The notes under the pieces are model-generated. The model was given only the letters and a program-made list of their open reading frames with translations, was not told the origin of the DNA and did no database searches. Positions 1 to 8,002 of a DNA stretch of 64,000 nt are shown piece after piece; the stretch's first letter is position 1, and each line of letters opens with the position of its first letter. The position numbers were made by a program, and so were the translations under genes. This DNA comes from Chloroflexota bacterium (GTDB lineage Bacteria; Chloroflexota; Anaerolineae; UBA4142): assembly GCA_016215025.1 (NCBI GenBank), contig JACRMI010000164.1, positions 124,001 to 188,000 of the forward strand, in the 5' to 3' direction.

Positions 1-2
1 TT

Positions 3-2438
3 GCCGAAAAAATTTTTATCAGCGAAGTCCTCTACGATGGCGCTCAATCCGACGACGGCGACGAATTCATCGAACTGGCGCATTCACTCCTCAAAACAAT
101 AGACTTGGGCGATTATAAAATCGGCGATGAAGAAACCAAAGGCAGCGGCGAGTCGATGTACATTTTCCCAAACGGGACATTCATTGCGCCGAACACGCCC
201 CTCATCATCGCGCGCAACGCCGCCCAGTTTCGCAATCGTTTTGGGTTTGATCCAAATTTTGAATTGGTAACCACCGGCGTTCTCACCGACACGCCGAGCG
301 TTCCGAATCTGGCGAAATATACCGCATGGGCATCTGGTTCGCTTTCGCTCGCGAACAGCGGCGACGAAATTCTGCTGCTCGGTCCGAACGACGAATTGGT
401 CGATTCGGTCGCGTGGGGCAACAGCAATTTTGCCGCCATCGGCTTGCGGGGACATGCCAGCGCAAGCGAACCACGATCATTGCAGCGCTACAGCATCCAA
501 GACAGCAACAGCATGACGTACGATTTCTTCAAAGGCACGCCATCGCCTCGTTCGCTTTTCTCCGTTTTGCCGCCGCGCTCCACACCGGGCACAACGATGC
601 CAAACGGCATGTTCGCCTATTGGGGCGACCTGCACGCACACTCGACGGTCTCCGATGGCAGCGGCCCACCGCGCATGGCATTCGATACGGCGCGCATGAA
701 CGGCTTGCACTTTTTCGGGCTGACCGATCATGATACGACGCTCACCCAGGAAGACTGGGACGAGATGGGCAACGCAGCAAATAGCGCAACCCGCGATGGC
801 GCATTCATCGGCTTGCGCGGTTTCGAGTACACCGGTTCCAAAGGACACTTGAGCGTATTCGGAACAAATACCTGGGTCTCACATACCGATGCAAGTTATG
901 ATGCGCTGTCCGAGATATTCGCCTGGCTTGGATCACAGATCCATGCTATTGCTCAATTCAATCATCCCGATTGGAAGTACGGCGGTGATTTTGACGATTT
1001 CGCATTCAACGCTGCCGCGCTCGGCAAAATCGTTTTGCAGGAAGTAGGCAACAATGGCGAAGGATATGTTCGATTCGAGTCACAATTTCCAGCCAGTCTA
1101 AACAAAAAGTGGCGAGTCGCGCCGACGAACAACTCCGATCATCACGATTTGATTTGGGGCAAAGATTCGAGTCATCGCGTTGGCGTGATTGCGCCTGCGC
1201 TAACACAAACCAATCTGCTGGATGCATTTCGCGCGCGGCGTGTATTCGCAACCGAAGATAGCAACCTAGCAATCGCCTTGCAATCGAATGGGGCATGGAT
1301 GGGCACGACGATTACGGCGCGCACCATTCTGAGCTTTACGGTGACCGTAATCGATCCGGACGCTGAACCCATTCAACTTTTTCTTTACGATAACGGCACA
1401 CAGGTGCGGTCTCAATCGTTCACCAATTCTTCCGTCACTTGGAACGTTTCGATCACCGGCAGTTCCTCGCACTTTTATTTTGTCCGCGCGGTGCAGGCCG
1501 ATGGCGATATTGCCTACACGTCGCCGATTTGGACAGATGCGACCGTACTGCCCGGTCCTGTCCCGCCTACTGCAACACCTGCACCAAAACGCTGGGATTT
1601 AGGCTCTGTGTCGGTTGACACGGCACGAACGACCGGCGCGTTTCGGTATGTCGATCTTGAAGCATGTGTGACCGTTCCGCCCGGTGTTTTCAGCGACAAT
1701 TACATTTTCGTTCAAGACGATACGGGCGGCATCAAAGTTTACGTGTCGTCCAAGCGCGGCGACTTTCCGCCAATTGCGCTGGCAGATCGAATTGTGGTGC
1801 GGGGCAAAGTCCCAGCCGTAACTGGCGAGCGTGAGATTCAAGTCGAAGATGTCAGCACCATTCAAGTGCGCGGCAAATGCGGCCCGATTCAGCCGCTGCG
1901 TGTGACGACCGGGGCAATCAACGAAACAGTCGAAGGGCGATTGGTTGAGATACGCGGGAATGTGGTCAGTTCTACGCGGAGCGAATTTACCATCGACGAT
2001 GGCAGCGGCGAGGCGCTGATCTACATCGATCCGACGACCCAAATTCGATTGACGTCGCCGACGCGCGGACAGGCGGTGCGCGTCATCGGCATCGTAAGTC
2101 GCACGCGTAACAGATTTGCCATCTTGCCGCGCTTCCAAACCGACTTGGAATTGGGCGCACGTCCGAATATGACGCCAACGCGGACCGCAACGCGAACGTC
2201 CACTCAAACGCGTACAGCGACGCCGACGGTTACACCAACGGCAACCGTCCTCACTTCGCCGCGCACTTTTCGCGATCAAAACGAAGCGCCACGCACAGGT
2301 GTTTTCACGGCGGATGAATCTGCTAACGGGTTGAACTGGCTCAACGGGCGGGCGCTCGCATTAGTTGGCGCAACCACATCGGCAACCATTGGTCTGGGAT
2401 TCTGCGCGCTCGCGTTGTTGTTGTGGCGAAAAAAATAA
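3..2438 (+). CDS. Secreted/membrane-anchored PHP-domain metallohydrolase (CehA/McbA-like) with lamin-tail domain, 5'-truncated
   Basis: The frame is open from base 3 and enters the window without a start, so the N-terminus lies upstream. The first Met codon in the window (105) would cut through the lamin-tail-like domain that runs over about residues 1-150 (ISEVLYDG, DEFIEL, VDSVAWGN). A PHP domain follows at about 205-430, with metal-binding motifs GDLHAHSTVSDGS (about 206), GLTDHD (about 239), QFNHPDW and NNSDHHDL, as in CehA/McbA-type hydrolases. After a Pro-rich linker comes an OB-fold-like region (about 500-690), then a Thr/Pro-rich linker and one C-terminal membrane helix ending in WRKK. 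This suggests an extracellular phosphoesterase or nuclease-like enzyme tethered to the membrane. The substrate cannot be told. Confidence 0.85.
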   Translation, partial: AEKIFISEVLYDGAQSDDGDEFIELAHSLLKTIDLGDYKIGDEETKGSGESMYIFPNGTFIAPNTPLIIARNAAQFRNRFGFDPNFELVTTGVLTDTPSVPNLAKYTAWASGSLSLANSGDEILLLGPNDELVDSVAWGNSNFAAIGLRGHASASEPRSLQRYSIQDSNSMTYDFFKGTPSPRSLFSVLPPRSTPGTTMPNGMFAYWGDLHAHSTVSDGSGPPRMAFDTARMNGLHFFGLTDHDTTLTQEDWDEMGNAANSATRDGAFIGLRGFEYTGSKGHLSVFGTNTWVSHTDASYDALSEIFAWLGSQIHAIAQFNHPDWKYGGDFDDFAFNAAALGKIVLQEVGNNGEGYVRFESQFPASLNKKWRVAPTNNSDHHDLIWGKDSSHRVGVIAPALTQTNLLDAFRARRVFATEDSNLAIALQSNGAWMGTTITARTILSFTVTVIDPDAEPIQLFLYDNGTQVRSQSFTNSSVTWNVSITGSSSHFYFVRAVQADGDIAYTSPIWTDATVLPGPVPPTATPAPKRWDLGSVSVDTARTTGAFRYVDLEACVTVPPGVFSDNYIFVQDDTGGIKVYVSSKRGDFPPIALADRIVVRGKVPAVTGEREIQVEDVSTIQVRGKCGPIQPLRVTTGAINETVEGRLVEIRGNVVSSTRSEFTIDDGSGEALIYIDPTTQIRLTSPTRGQAVRVIGIVSRTRNRFAILPRFQTDLELGARPNMTPTRTATRTSTQTRTATPTVTPTATVLTSPRTFRDQNEAPRTGVFTADESANGLNWLNGRALALVGATTSATIGLGFCALALLLWRKK

Positions 2439-2482
2439 AAAATGCGACGCACCTCGCGTGAGCGGGTGCGTCGCATTTTTTT
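2437..2482. terminator. Bidirectional intrinsic terminator
   Basis: A 13-bp perfect stem (core TGCGACGCACC) with an 11-nt loop is flanked by A-run and T-run. It separates the converging PHP-hydrolase gene and tRNA-Cys. Two other terminators in this window (14353-14397 and 17430-17464) share the TGCGACGC core. Confidence 0.8.
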
Positions 2483-2483
2483 G

Positions 2484-2554
2484 AGGCGCCGAGCGGGTTC
2501 GGACCGCTGGTCAGAGTTTTGCAGACTCTTGCCTTACCACTTGGCCACGGCGCC
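2484..2554 (-). tRNA. tRNA-Cys (anticodon GCA)
   Basis: The minus strand folds into a full 71-nt cloverleaf. The acceptor stem is GGCGCCG/CGGCGCC, the anticodon stem AGAGT/ACTCT with loop CTGCAAA, and the T stem AGCGG/CCGCT. The discriminator base is U73, as expected for bacterial tRNA-Cys. No CCA is encoded. The T loop reads TCCGAAC, so position 55 is C where almost all tRNAs have U (pseudouridine). Confidence 0.93.
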
Positions 2555-2564
2555 AGCGAGTGCA

Positions 2565-2592
2565 AGTATACTTGATTTGGAATCGCTGTCAA
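2565..2592 (-). promoter_or_regulatory. Sigma70-type promoter of tRNA-Cys
   Basis: On the minus strand TTGACA (2587-2592) and TATACT (2565-2570) are separated by 16 nt and lie about 10 nt before the tRNA 5' end. Confidence 0.7.
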
Positions 2593-2664
2593 ATCGAAAT
2601 CTATCTTTTCGCAATTTTACCCTATTCGAGATATAATTCGATTGTGCGAATACAAACCGCTTTC

Positions 2665-2698
2665 CACTATAGCACTATCGCACTATCTCACTATCGAA
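2665..2698. repeat. Tandem CACTATCG-type unit array in the moaA leader
   Basis: Four degenerate copies of an 8-9-nt unit (CACTATAG, CACTATCG, CACTATCT, CACTATCG) end about ten bases before the moaA ATG. The same unit, in both orientations, precedes crcB (9464-9549), and one copy follows the glycerate kinase gene near 40112. Confidence 0.75.
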
Positions 2699-2707
2699 CT
2701 GACCCCT

Positions 2708-3682
2708 ATGCAAGATACTTTTGGCAGAACGGTCGATTACCTCCGCATCTCCGTCACCGAGGCGTGTAATTTTCGCTGCATCTATTGCGCGCCCAATGGT
2801 CATTCCACACCATCTGGCTCACCGCTTTCGGTCGAGGACATTCAGCGGGTCGTGCGCGCCGCCGTCGCATTAGGCATTACGAAGATTCGCCTCACCGGCG
2901 GCGAACCCCTTTTGCGCCGCGATATCGTCAAAATTGTGCGCGCGATTTCATCCATCGATGGCGTGCAAGACCTCGCGCTCACAACCAACGCATTTTTGCT
3001 CGGACGGCTAGCGCGCGAACTTGCCGATGCGGGATTGCGTCGCGTCAACATTTCACTCGACACACTGCAACGCGACCGCTTTACGCATATCGTCGGCGTC
3101 GATGCATTCGATGCGGTGTGGGCGGGCATTCGCGAAGCAGAAGCCGTTGGCTTTGCGCCGCTCAAGATCAACGTCGTCGCCATGCGCGGCATCAACGACG
3201 ACGAGTTTACCAATTTCGCTCGGCTCACGCTTGACCATCCCTGGCATGTTCGCTTCATCGAATTGATGCCCGTCGGAAGCACGAATGTCGCACAAGAATT
3301 TTTCGATCAGCATTTTATTTCGGCGGCGGAGTTGATCGCACGACTACCGGAGCTGGCAAAGAGCGACTCGCCGCAAGGCAGTGGACCAGCGAGGACATAT
3401 CGCTTACCTGAAGCGCAAGCGACCATTGGTTTTATCACACCGGCGAGTGAACATTTCTGCAATGCGTGCAATCGTCTGCGCGTGACGGCGCAAGGCGCGA
3501 TCTGCGCGTGTCTGTTCGGCGATCGCGGCGAGGATATGCGCGGCGCATTGTGCGAAGGCATCAGCGAAATCAAGTTGCAGGAACTGCTCGCGCGCGCAAT
3601 CGATTCCAAGCCAGAGCAGCATCCCTTCGGCGATGGTTTCAAAATTACAAGTGTCGATGCGATGTCCAAGATTGGCGGTTAA
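2708..3682 (+). CDS. moaA: GTP 3',8-cyclase MoaA (molybdenum cofactor biosynthesis)
   Basis: A radical-SAM enzyme that starts molybdopterin synthesis by rearranging GTP to 3',8-cH2GTP. The protein is 324 residues, normal for MoaA. The N-terminal cluster motif CNFRCIYC is at 20-27, with the TGGEPLLR motif after it. The C-terminal [4Fe-4S] ligands are in CNACNRL (251, 254) and near 268, and the conserved C-terminal GG tail is present (KIGG). The frame is open further upstream, but homologues begin near MQDTFGRTVDYLR, so 2708 is the preferred start. A TATAAT-like -10 box is at 2632-2637. No other moa or moe gene is nearby. Confidence 0.95.
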   Translation: MQDTFGRTVDYLRISVTEACNFRCIYCAPNGHSTPSGSPLSVEDIQRVVRAAVALGITKIRLTGGEPLLRRDIVKIVRAISSIDGVQDLALTTNAFLLGRLARELADAGLRRVNISLDTLQRDRFTHIVGVDAFDAVWAGIREAEAVGFAPLKINVVAMRGINDDEFTNFARLTLDHPWHVRFIELMPVGSTNVAQEFFDQHFISAAELIARLPELAKSDSPQGSGPARTYRLPEAQATIGFITPASEHFCNACNRLRVTAQGAICACLFGDRGEDMRGALCEGISEIKLQELLARAIDSKPEQHPFGDGFKITSVDAMSKIGG

Positions 3683-3688
3683 TGAACT

Positions 3689-3842
3689 GTCATTGCGAAA
3701 AGCGGTGCAACCAAGTGTCGCAAAAGAGAATCGACAGAGCGACGAAGCAATCTCATCCTCAGACAGGGATTGCTTCGTCAGCACGCGATTCGATTAACAC
3801 TACGCCACGCTTTAGTCGTACTGCGTGCTTTCTCGCAATGAC
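3689..3842. repeat. MITE-like palindromic repeat with GTCATTGCGA/GCAATGAC ends
   Basis: The outer inverted ends GTCATTGCGA and TCGCAATGAC enclose an inner inverted pair, CGACGAAGCAATC and GATTGCTTCGTC (about 3738-3780). It has no coding capacity. Related elements are at 15583-15662, 31330-31440 and 56420-56487, with fragments near 21642, 26516 and 62975. Confidence 0.75.
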
Positions 3843-3860
3843 AAGCCAGGAAATTCGATT

Positions 3861-3888
3861 TTGACGCTCGGCGGTTTTGAGTTATAAT
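3861..3888 (+). promoter_or_regulatory. Sigma70-type promoter for the Ig-like lipoprotein gene
   Basis: TTGACG (3861-3866), a 16-nt spacer and TATAAT (3883-3888), about 70 bp before the chosen start codon. Confidence 0.65.
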
Positions 3889-3961
3889 CCAATTCAAAAG
3901 AGGTACATGTGACGTGCCTGAAAATCGGCACGCCTTTTATTTCTACTTGATTTCACTTTTT

Positions 3962-5902
3962 ATGCCATTGCAAATTAAACTGCCTATTATTTTTCTTGTC
4001 CTTGTCGCCATATCGTTTGTGGCGGCGTGCGAACCGGTGACGGTGGTGCCTACGATGACGCCCCTACCAGCCACGGCGACATTGACGCGCACTCCCGAAC
4101 CATCGCCTACCCACACTCCGGTGGTGGTTGCCTTTCCAACTGCTGCACCGACTCCAATTGCTTCTCCAACGGTCAACGCCCCTCCTACGCAACGTGCTCC
4201 TACTGGGCTAACGGTCGTTCAACTCGTTTCGCCAGTAACGAACGCGCAAATCAGCGTCAATCAAACGTACACCGTTGTCATCTATGCCGCAGCGGAAAAC
4301 GGCGTCGCGCGCATTGAATTGACCGACGATGGCACGCCGGTCAAGGTCGATAATCCCCAATCGCCCGTTCAAGTTTTTTCGGCGTTGGCGGCTTGGACGC
4401 CAAATCAAATTGGTCAGCACACGTTGCGCGCCGTGGCATACGATGCAAACAATCGCCCCAGCTTGCCGGACGAGACGACGGTTGCCGTCACCACCGACGC
4501 CCGCAAACCTACATCCATCATCGTTTACCCCATCGGCATTCCCCAAATCGAATTTGGCAGCGCGCTGCCCATTTATGGCGTTGCGACAGATGATGTCGGC
4601 GTTACTCAAGTCGATCTCTGGGTCGACAGTCAGCTTTATGCGTACCTCAACTCCACGAATGCGAACGGTCAATCGGCGTTTCCATTTGTTTTTTCCTGGC
4701 TTGCTTTGTCGCCGGGCAATCATACTTTCTTTGTCCGCTCGCACGACAATCAAGACCAGACCACCGATTCTGCCGCGCTCAAAATTCTCGTCGTCGATAC
4801 CCAGACGCCGTCGGTCAGCGTTGCATTTGATCGAACGAATGCACCAGTAGGCGAGTCGATCACCATCACCGTGGCCGCGCTCGATGTCGCCGGAATTCAA
4901 CGCGTCGACTTGTTGAGCGGCAAAGAGGTGTTCAGTTCGATTCCGAGCGGCAACGCCGCGCGCCAGACTTCGCTGGTAGCGCAAATCGTTTGGCAAAATC
5001 CAAACCCAGGCGATTACTCCATCGTCGCGCGCGCGTATAATGCGAACGGCGTGACGAAAGATTCTGCTCCCCAAGTGGTCAGCATTCTCCGCGCGGGTCA
5101 AAATACGCCGACCACCGTGCCGACTGTAACGCCAACGCGCACGCGCGCCCGCCCGACCCTTACGCCGCGCTCGCAGCCGCCTGCCGCGCCGAAAGCGGAA
5201 ATCACAGCGCCAACCAATCAATTCTCACAGCCATTGCCTTTGCGCGTGGCATTCAGTGGACAAGCCAGCGCAGAACTTGAACGCATCGAATTGTGGGCGT
5301 CGCTGCCGGGACAAGCGAGTCCGCATATCGTTTGCACCATCGATTCGAAAGCATCGACGCAAAAAAGCGGTCAGTGCGAATGGACTCCGCCCGCTGCCGG
5401 AGTGTACACGCTCTTCGCGCAAGCCATCGATATTTATCATCAAACCGGACGCTCAGCGTCGATCACCGGCTATGTTGGCGTGCCGCTTTTGCCAACGCCA
5501 ACGCCGACGCCGGTTAACTTTTCCGGCCGGTATACTGCTGCCACCTCGCAGGGTTTGATGACGGCGAACCTGCGTCAAACGGGCACAGCTATGCGCGGCG
5601 ATTTCAGGATGGCAGGTGTTGAAGCCACGGGACGCATTACGACTGGCAGCATCAAAGCCGAGCGATTGACGTTTAGCGTCGATTTCTCATCGCCCATAAC
5701 CGCAACGCCGACGCCAATGACGACGGTGACGGCGACTGCAACCTTGGCAGCGACTCCCTCCGTCCTCGAAACACCGACGACGCCATTGACGATGGAGTTC
5801 GATTGCGCGACCGATGTAACCGCGGGAACACTGAGTTGTACGTATCGCGATTCGCGTGGTCGCACGGGCGCGGCATTCTTCCGTCGCGAAACTACACCTT
5901 AG
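3962..5902 (+). CDS. Lipoprotein with bacterial Ig-like repeats and Thr/Pro linkers
   Basis: The start at MPLQIKLP is preferred to the in-frame GTG at 3914 because it gives a normal lipoprotein signal peptide with lipobox FVAAC. A TPTPT-rich tether follows, then three Ig-like segments of about 90-100 residues. Each has a pattern like VQLVSPVTNAQI...VARIELTDDG..., typical of bacterial Ig-like domains where the text speaks of a varying variable around a turn. After a second Pro/Thr linker there is another such domain. The C-terminal part (about 525-646) is a beta-rich unknown domain. It is probably surface-anchored and used for binding or structure. No catalytic motif is visible. Confidence 0.8.
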   Translation: MPLQIKLPIIFLVLVAISFVAACEPVTVVPTMTPLPATATLTRTPEPSPTHTPVVVAFPTAAPTPIASPTVNAPPTQRAPTGLTVVQLVSPVTNAQISVNQTYTVVIYAAAENGVARIELTDDGTPVKVDNPQSPVQVFSALAAWTPNQIGQHTLRAVAYDANNRPSLPDETTVAVTTDARKPTSIIVYPIGIPQIEFGSALPIYGVATDDVGVTQVDLWVDSQLYAYLNSTNANGQSAFPFVFSWLALSPGNHTFFVRSHDNQDQTTDSAALKILVVDTQTPSVSVAFDRTNAPVGESITITVAALDVAGIQRVDLLSGKEVFSSIPSGNAARQTSLVAQIVWQNPNPGDYSIVARAYNANGVTKDSAPQVVSILRAGQNTPTTVPTVTPTRTRARPTLTPRSQPPAAPKAEITAPTNQFSQPLPLRVAFSGQASAELERIELWASLPGQASPHIVCTIDSKASTQKSGQCEWTPPAAGVYTLFAQAIDIYHQTGRSASITGYVGVPLLPTPTPTPVNFSGRYTAATSQGLMTANLRQTGTAMRGDFRMAGVEATGRITTGSIKAERLTFSVDFSSPITATPTPMTTVTATATLAATPSVLETPTTPLTMEFDCATDVTAGTLSCTYRDSRGRTGAAFFRRETTP

Positions 5903-5910
5903 GACTGGAT

Positions 5911-6333
5911 ATGGGACAACGATTTTCGCTCACCATCGATAGTCGATTAGAGCGTCTCAGCGAGATTGGCAATTTTATAGAAGATGCGGCGGGTCGTTGT
6001 GGTATGGATGACAAACAAATCTATGATGTGCAGATGGCAGTCGACGAAGCCTGCACGAATGTGATCGAGCATGCGTACGGCGGCAAGAAAAGCGGCAAGA
6101 TCGAAATTGTGTGCGAAAAGCGCGGTAATGATTTCGTCATCCACATCCGCGATTCTGGCAAACCGTTCGATCCCGATCAAGTGGAGCAGCCCAAAACCAA
6201 TGCGCCGCTCTCCGAACGAAACATCGGCGGGCTGGGATTATTTTTTATTCATAAATTGATGGACCGCGTCAAGTTCGATTTTTCGTCGGGGCGTGGAAAC
6301 ACGCTCACGCTGGTAAAGAAAATCAAGAAATGA
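5911..6333 (+). CDS. Anti-sigma regulatory factor, RsbW-like Ser/Thr kinase
   Basis: A 140-residue protein of the HATPase_c_2 (RsbW/SpoIIAB) family. The N box is VDEACTNVIEHAYGG, the G1-like motif is IRDSGKPFDP, and the G2 region reads GGLGLFFIHKLMD. Such kinases bind a sigma factor or another target and phosphorylate a STAS-domain antagonist. The start at 5911 (MGQRFSLT) matches the family length; the longer frame from 5803 lies inside the previous gene. The stop overlaps the start of the STAS gene by 4 bp, so the two are translated together. No sigma factor gene is nearby, so the target is elsewhere. Confidence 0.9.
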   Translation: MGQRFSLTIDSRLERLSEIGNFIEDAAGRCGMDDKQIYDVQMAVDEACTNVIEHAYGGKKSGKIEIVCEKRGNDFVIHIRDSGKPFDPDQVEQPKTNAPLSERNIGGLGLFFIHKLMDRVKFDFSSGRGNTLTLVKKIKK

Positions 6334-6653
6334 ACGATAATATGATTACGGTTCTCACGCCGCGTGGTCGATTGGATGCCGACGGTTCTCGTCCATTTCA
6401 AACGGAACTCCAAGACCACATCGCGAATGGGCGCGTGCATTTGCTGGTCGATTTGCAAGAGACACGGTATATCAGTTCCAATGGTTTGCGCGTCCTCCTC
6501 GCCGCGCAAAAACAAGCGCAGAAACAAGGCGGTGCGATCAAGTTGTGCGCGCTGTCACCGCGCCTCGTCGAAATTTTTGAAATGGCGGGCTTTGATCGCG
6601 TGTTTGAAATTTTCGCGACGCGCGAGGATGCCCAACGCGCGATGAATCAATAA
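6330..6653 (+). CDS. STAS-domain anti-sigma factor antagonist
   Basis: A 107-residue single STAS domain (RsbV/SpoIIAA family). It has the strand-helix pattern and the phospho-acceptor motif YISSNGLRVLL, with Ser49/Ser50 as the likely target of the kinase encoded just upstream. The 4-bp ATGA overlap with that gene makes the pair a partner-switching module. In the unphosphorylated state such proteins bind the kinase and free its target. Confidence 0.92.
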   Translation: MNDNMITVLTPRGRLDADGSRPFQTELQDHIANGRVHLLVDLQETRYISSNGLRVLLAAQKQAQKQGGAIKLCALSPRLVEIFEMAGFDRVFEIFATREDAQRAMNQ

Positions 6654-6655
6654 TC

Positions 6656-6689
6656 GTAGAGACGGTGCACGCTTCGCGACCGTCTCTAC
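6656..6689. terminator. Hairpin after the anti-sigma/STAS pair
   Basis: GTAGAGACGGT and ACCGTCTCTAC form an 11-bp stem with a 12-nt loop just after the STAS stop codon. There is no T-run, so it could be a REP-type palindrome rather than a terminator. Similar stems of the GTAGGGACG type occur at 20926-20953. Confidence 0.5.
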
Positions 6690-6709
6690 CAAACGTCTCT
6701 ACGCTTCGC

Positions 6710-6738
6710 TTGGCTCTGCGTTATACCTGTGCTATAAT
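6710..6738 (+). promoter_or_regulatory. Promoter of the M23 peptidase gene (probably leaderless transcript)
   Basis: TTGGCT (6710-6715), 17 nt, TATAAT (6733-6738). The GTG start codon is at 6747, only 8 nt after the -10 box, so the transcript would begin at or next to the start codon. Confidence 0.6.
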
Positions 6739-6746
6739 CCCCGACC

Positions 6747-7898
6747 GTGTTCACTAGTCGTGCATCTCAACAAGTTCTTTTATCGATATTGATCGGCGTC
6801 CTTCTCGGTTGTGTCTGCGGTGCAGCCGCGCTTGGCGCTATGATTGGTCCTGCGCTCGTGGAAACTGCGTTCGCGCCAACAGCTACGCCAACCTTAACCC
6901 CAACACGTTCTATTTTCCCGACGATCACGCTTGCGCCGATTGCGACGCGCACGTCCACGCCTGCGCCCTTTCAGCCCTCCTCAACGGCTGCGCCTACCAC
7001 TCCACTCGCAACTCGAACTCCTACCCGCACGCCGTTTCCCGTTAACGAACATTTCATGGTATCGCGTCCGGTGGCATTGAGCGTGGCGCAAGGTCGCCCA
7101 TTGGTCAACCCCGACCCGGTGTACCTGTACGGCACAACCCGCTTTGGCGATCTCGACGTTCATCACGGCGAGGAATTTGAAAATCCCACCGGCACGCCAC
7201 TCTTTGCCGTGGCTGATGGCACGATTGTCGTCGCGGGGCAGGACACTGTGCCGATGTGCGGCGACGACGGAAACAAGGTTTGCGGTCGCGATCTTTCAAA
7301 GGATAGCGGTGGTTATTACGGTAACGTTGTCGTCTTGCAACTCGATCAAACATACAATGGGCAGCGTGTCTTTGCACTTTACGGACATCTGAATAAAATC
7401 GGTGTTACCAAAGGCGACAAGGTGAAAGAAGGCGACCCGATTGGCGAAATCGGGCTGAGTGGCATTGCGTTGGGACCGCACGTCCATTTTGAGATTCGTC
7501 TCGGCACGAATGATTACGCGCACACGCGCAATCCAATTCTGTGGATGACGCCTTTGCCCGGACGCGGCGCACTCGCCGGACGCATCAACGATTTTAGAGG
7601 CAATCTGATGCGCGGCGCAGTCCTTAGCGTCACAAGTGCCGATGGTAGTTATCCCGCCCTGTCCACCGAAACCTATAGTCGGGATCGCTGGCCTGCCGTC
7701 AACTCCGATGATGAACTCGGCGAAAATTTTGCGATGCCGGATTTGCCGGCGGGCGATTATATTATTCGCGTGCAGGGACAACAGTTTGCCGCGCGCGCGA
7801 CGGTTCTGGATGGCCAAGTGACCTTTGTCGATATTGGACTGCCGCCACCGCCAACCGTCACGCCGACCAGCGCGACGAGTCCAACACCGGCACCATGA
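6747..7898 (+). CDS. Secreted M23 (LytM) peptidoglycan endopeptidase
   Basis: 383 residues with a GTG start. An N-terminal membrane segment or signal anchor (about 8-40) is followed by a Thr/Pro linker and a LytM domain (about 130-275). Zinc-site motifs are DVHHGEEFENP and GPHVHFEIR, with YGHLNKI between them. The C-terminal part (about 280-365) looks like a carboxypeptidase-regulatory beta-sandwich. In the first motif Glu stands where LytM enzymes usually have Asp (HxGxD), so it is uncertain whether the metal site is fully active. No Shine-Dalgarno site is seen before the GTG, in line with a leaderless message. The role is probably cell-wall remodelling. Confidence 0.87.
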   Translation: MFTSRASQQVLLSILIGVLLGCVCGAAALGAMIGPALVETAFAPTATPTLTPTRSIFPTITLAPIATRTSTPAPFQPSSTAAPTTPLATRTPTRTPFPVNEHFMVSRPVALSVAQGRPLVNPDPVYLYGTTRFGDLDVHHGEEFENPTGTPLFAVADGTIVVAGQDTVPMCGDDGNKVCGRDLSKDSGGYYGNVVVLQLDQTYNGQRVFALYGHLNKIGVTKGDKVKEGDPIGEIGLSGIALGPHVHFEIRLGTNDYAHTRNPILWMTPLPGRGALAGRINDFRGNLMRGAVLSVTSADGSYPALSTETYSRDRWPAVNSDDELGENFAMPDLPAGDYIIRVQGQQFAARATVLDGQVTFVDIGLPPPPTVTPTSATSPTPAP

Positions 7899-7914
7899 CA
7901 CTGTCGCGAAATTT

Positions 7915-7988
7915 GCCAAACTAGCCAAACCAGCCAAACGTGCCAAAAATTTTGTTTGGCAGTTTTGGCAGCTTTGGCACATTTGGTC
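7915..7988. repeat. Inverted array of GCCAAA units in the gltX leader
   Basis: Four 8-10-nt units beginning GCCAAA are followed after a short AT spacer by four units in the opposite sense (TTTGGCA). The result is an imperfect hairpin of about 70 nt that ends about 15 nt before the gltX start codon. Confidence 0.8.
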
Positions 7989-8002
7989 ATTTGAGGTTTA
8001 CA

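Noticed and set aside
2555-2707. A molybdenum cofactor riboswitch ahead of moaA
   Set aside because: Only the tRNA-Cys promoter, a -10-like box and tandem units were seen; no Moco riboswitch core.
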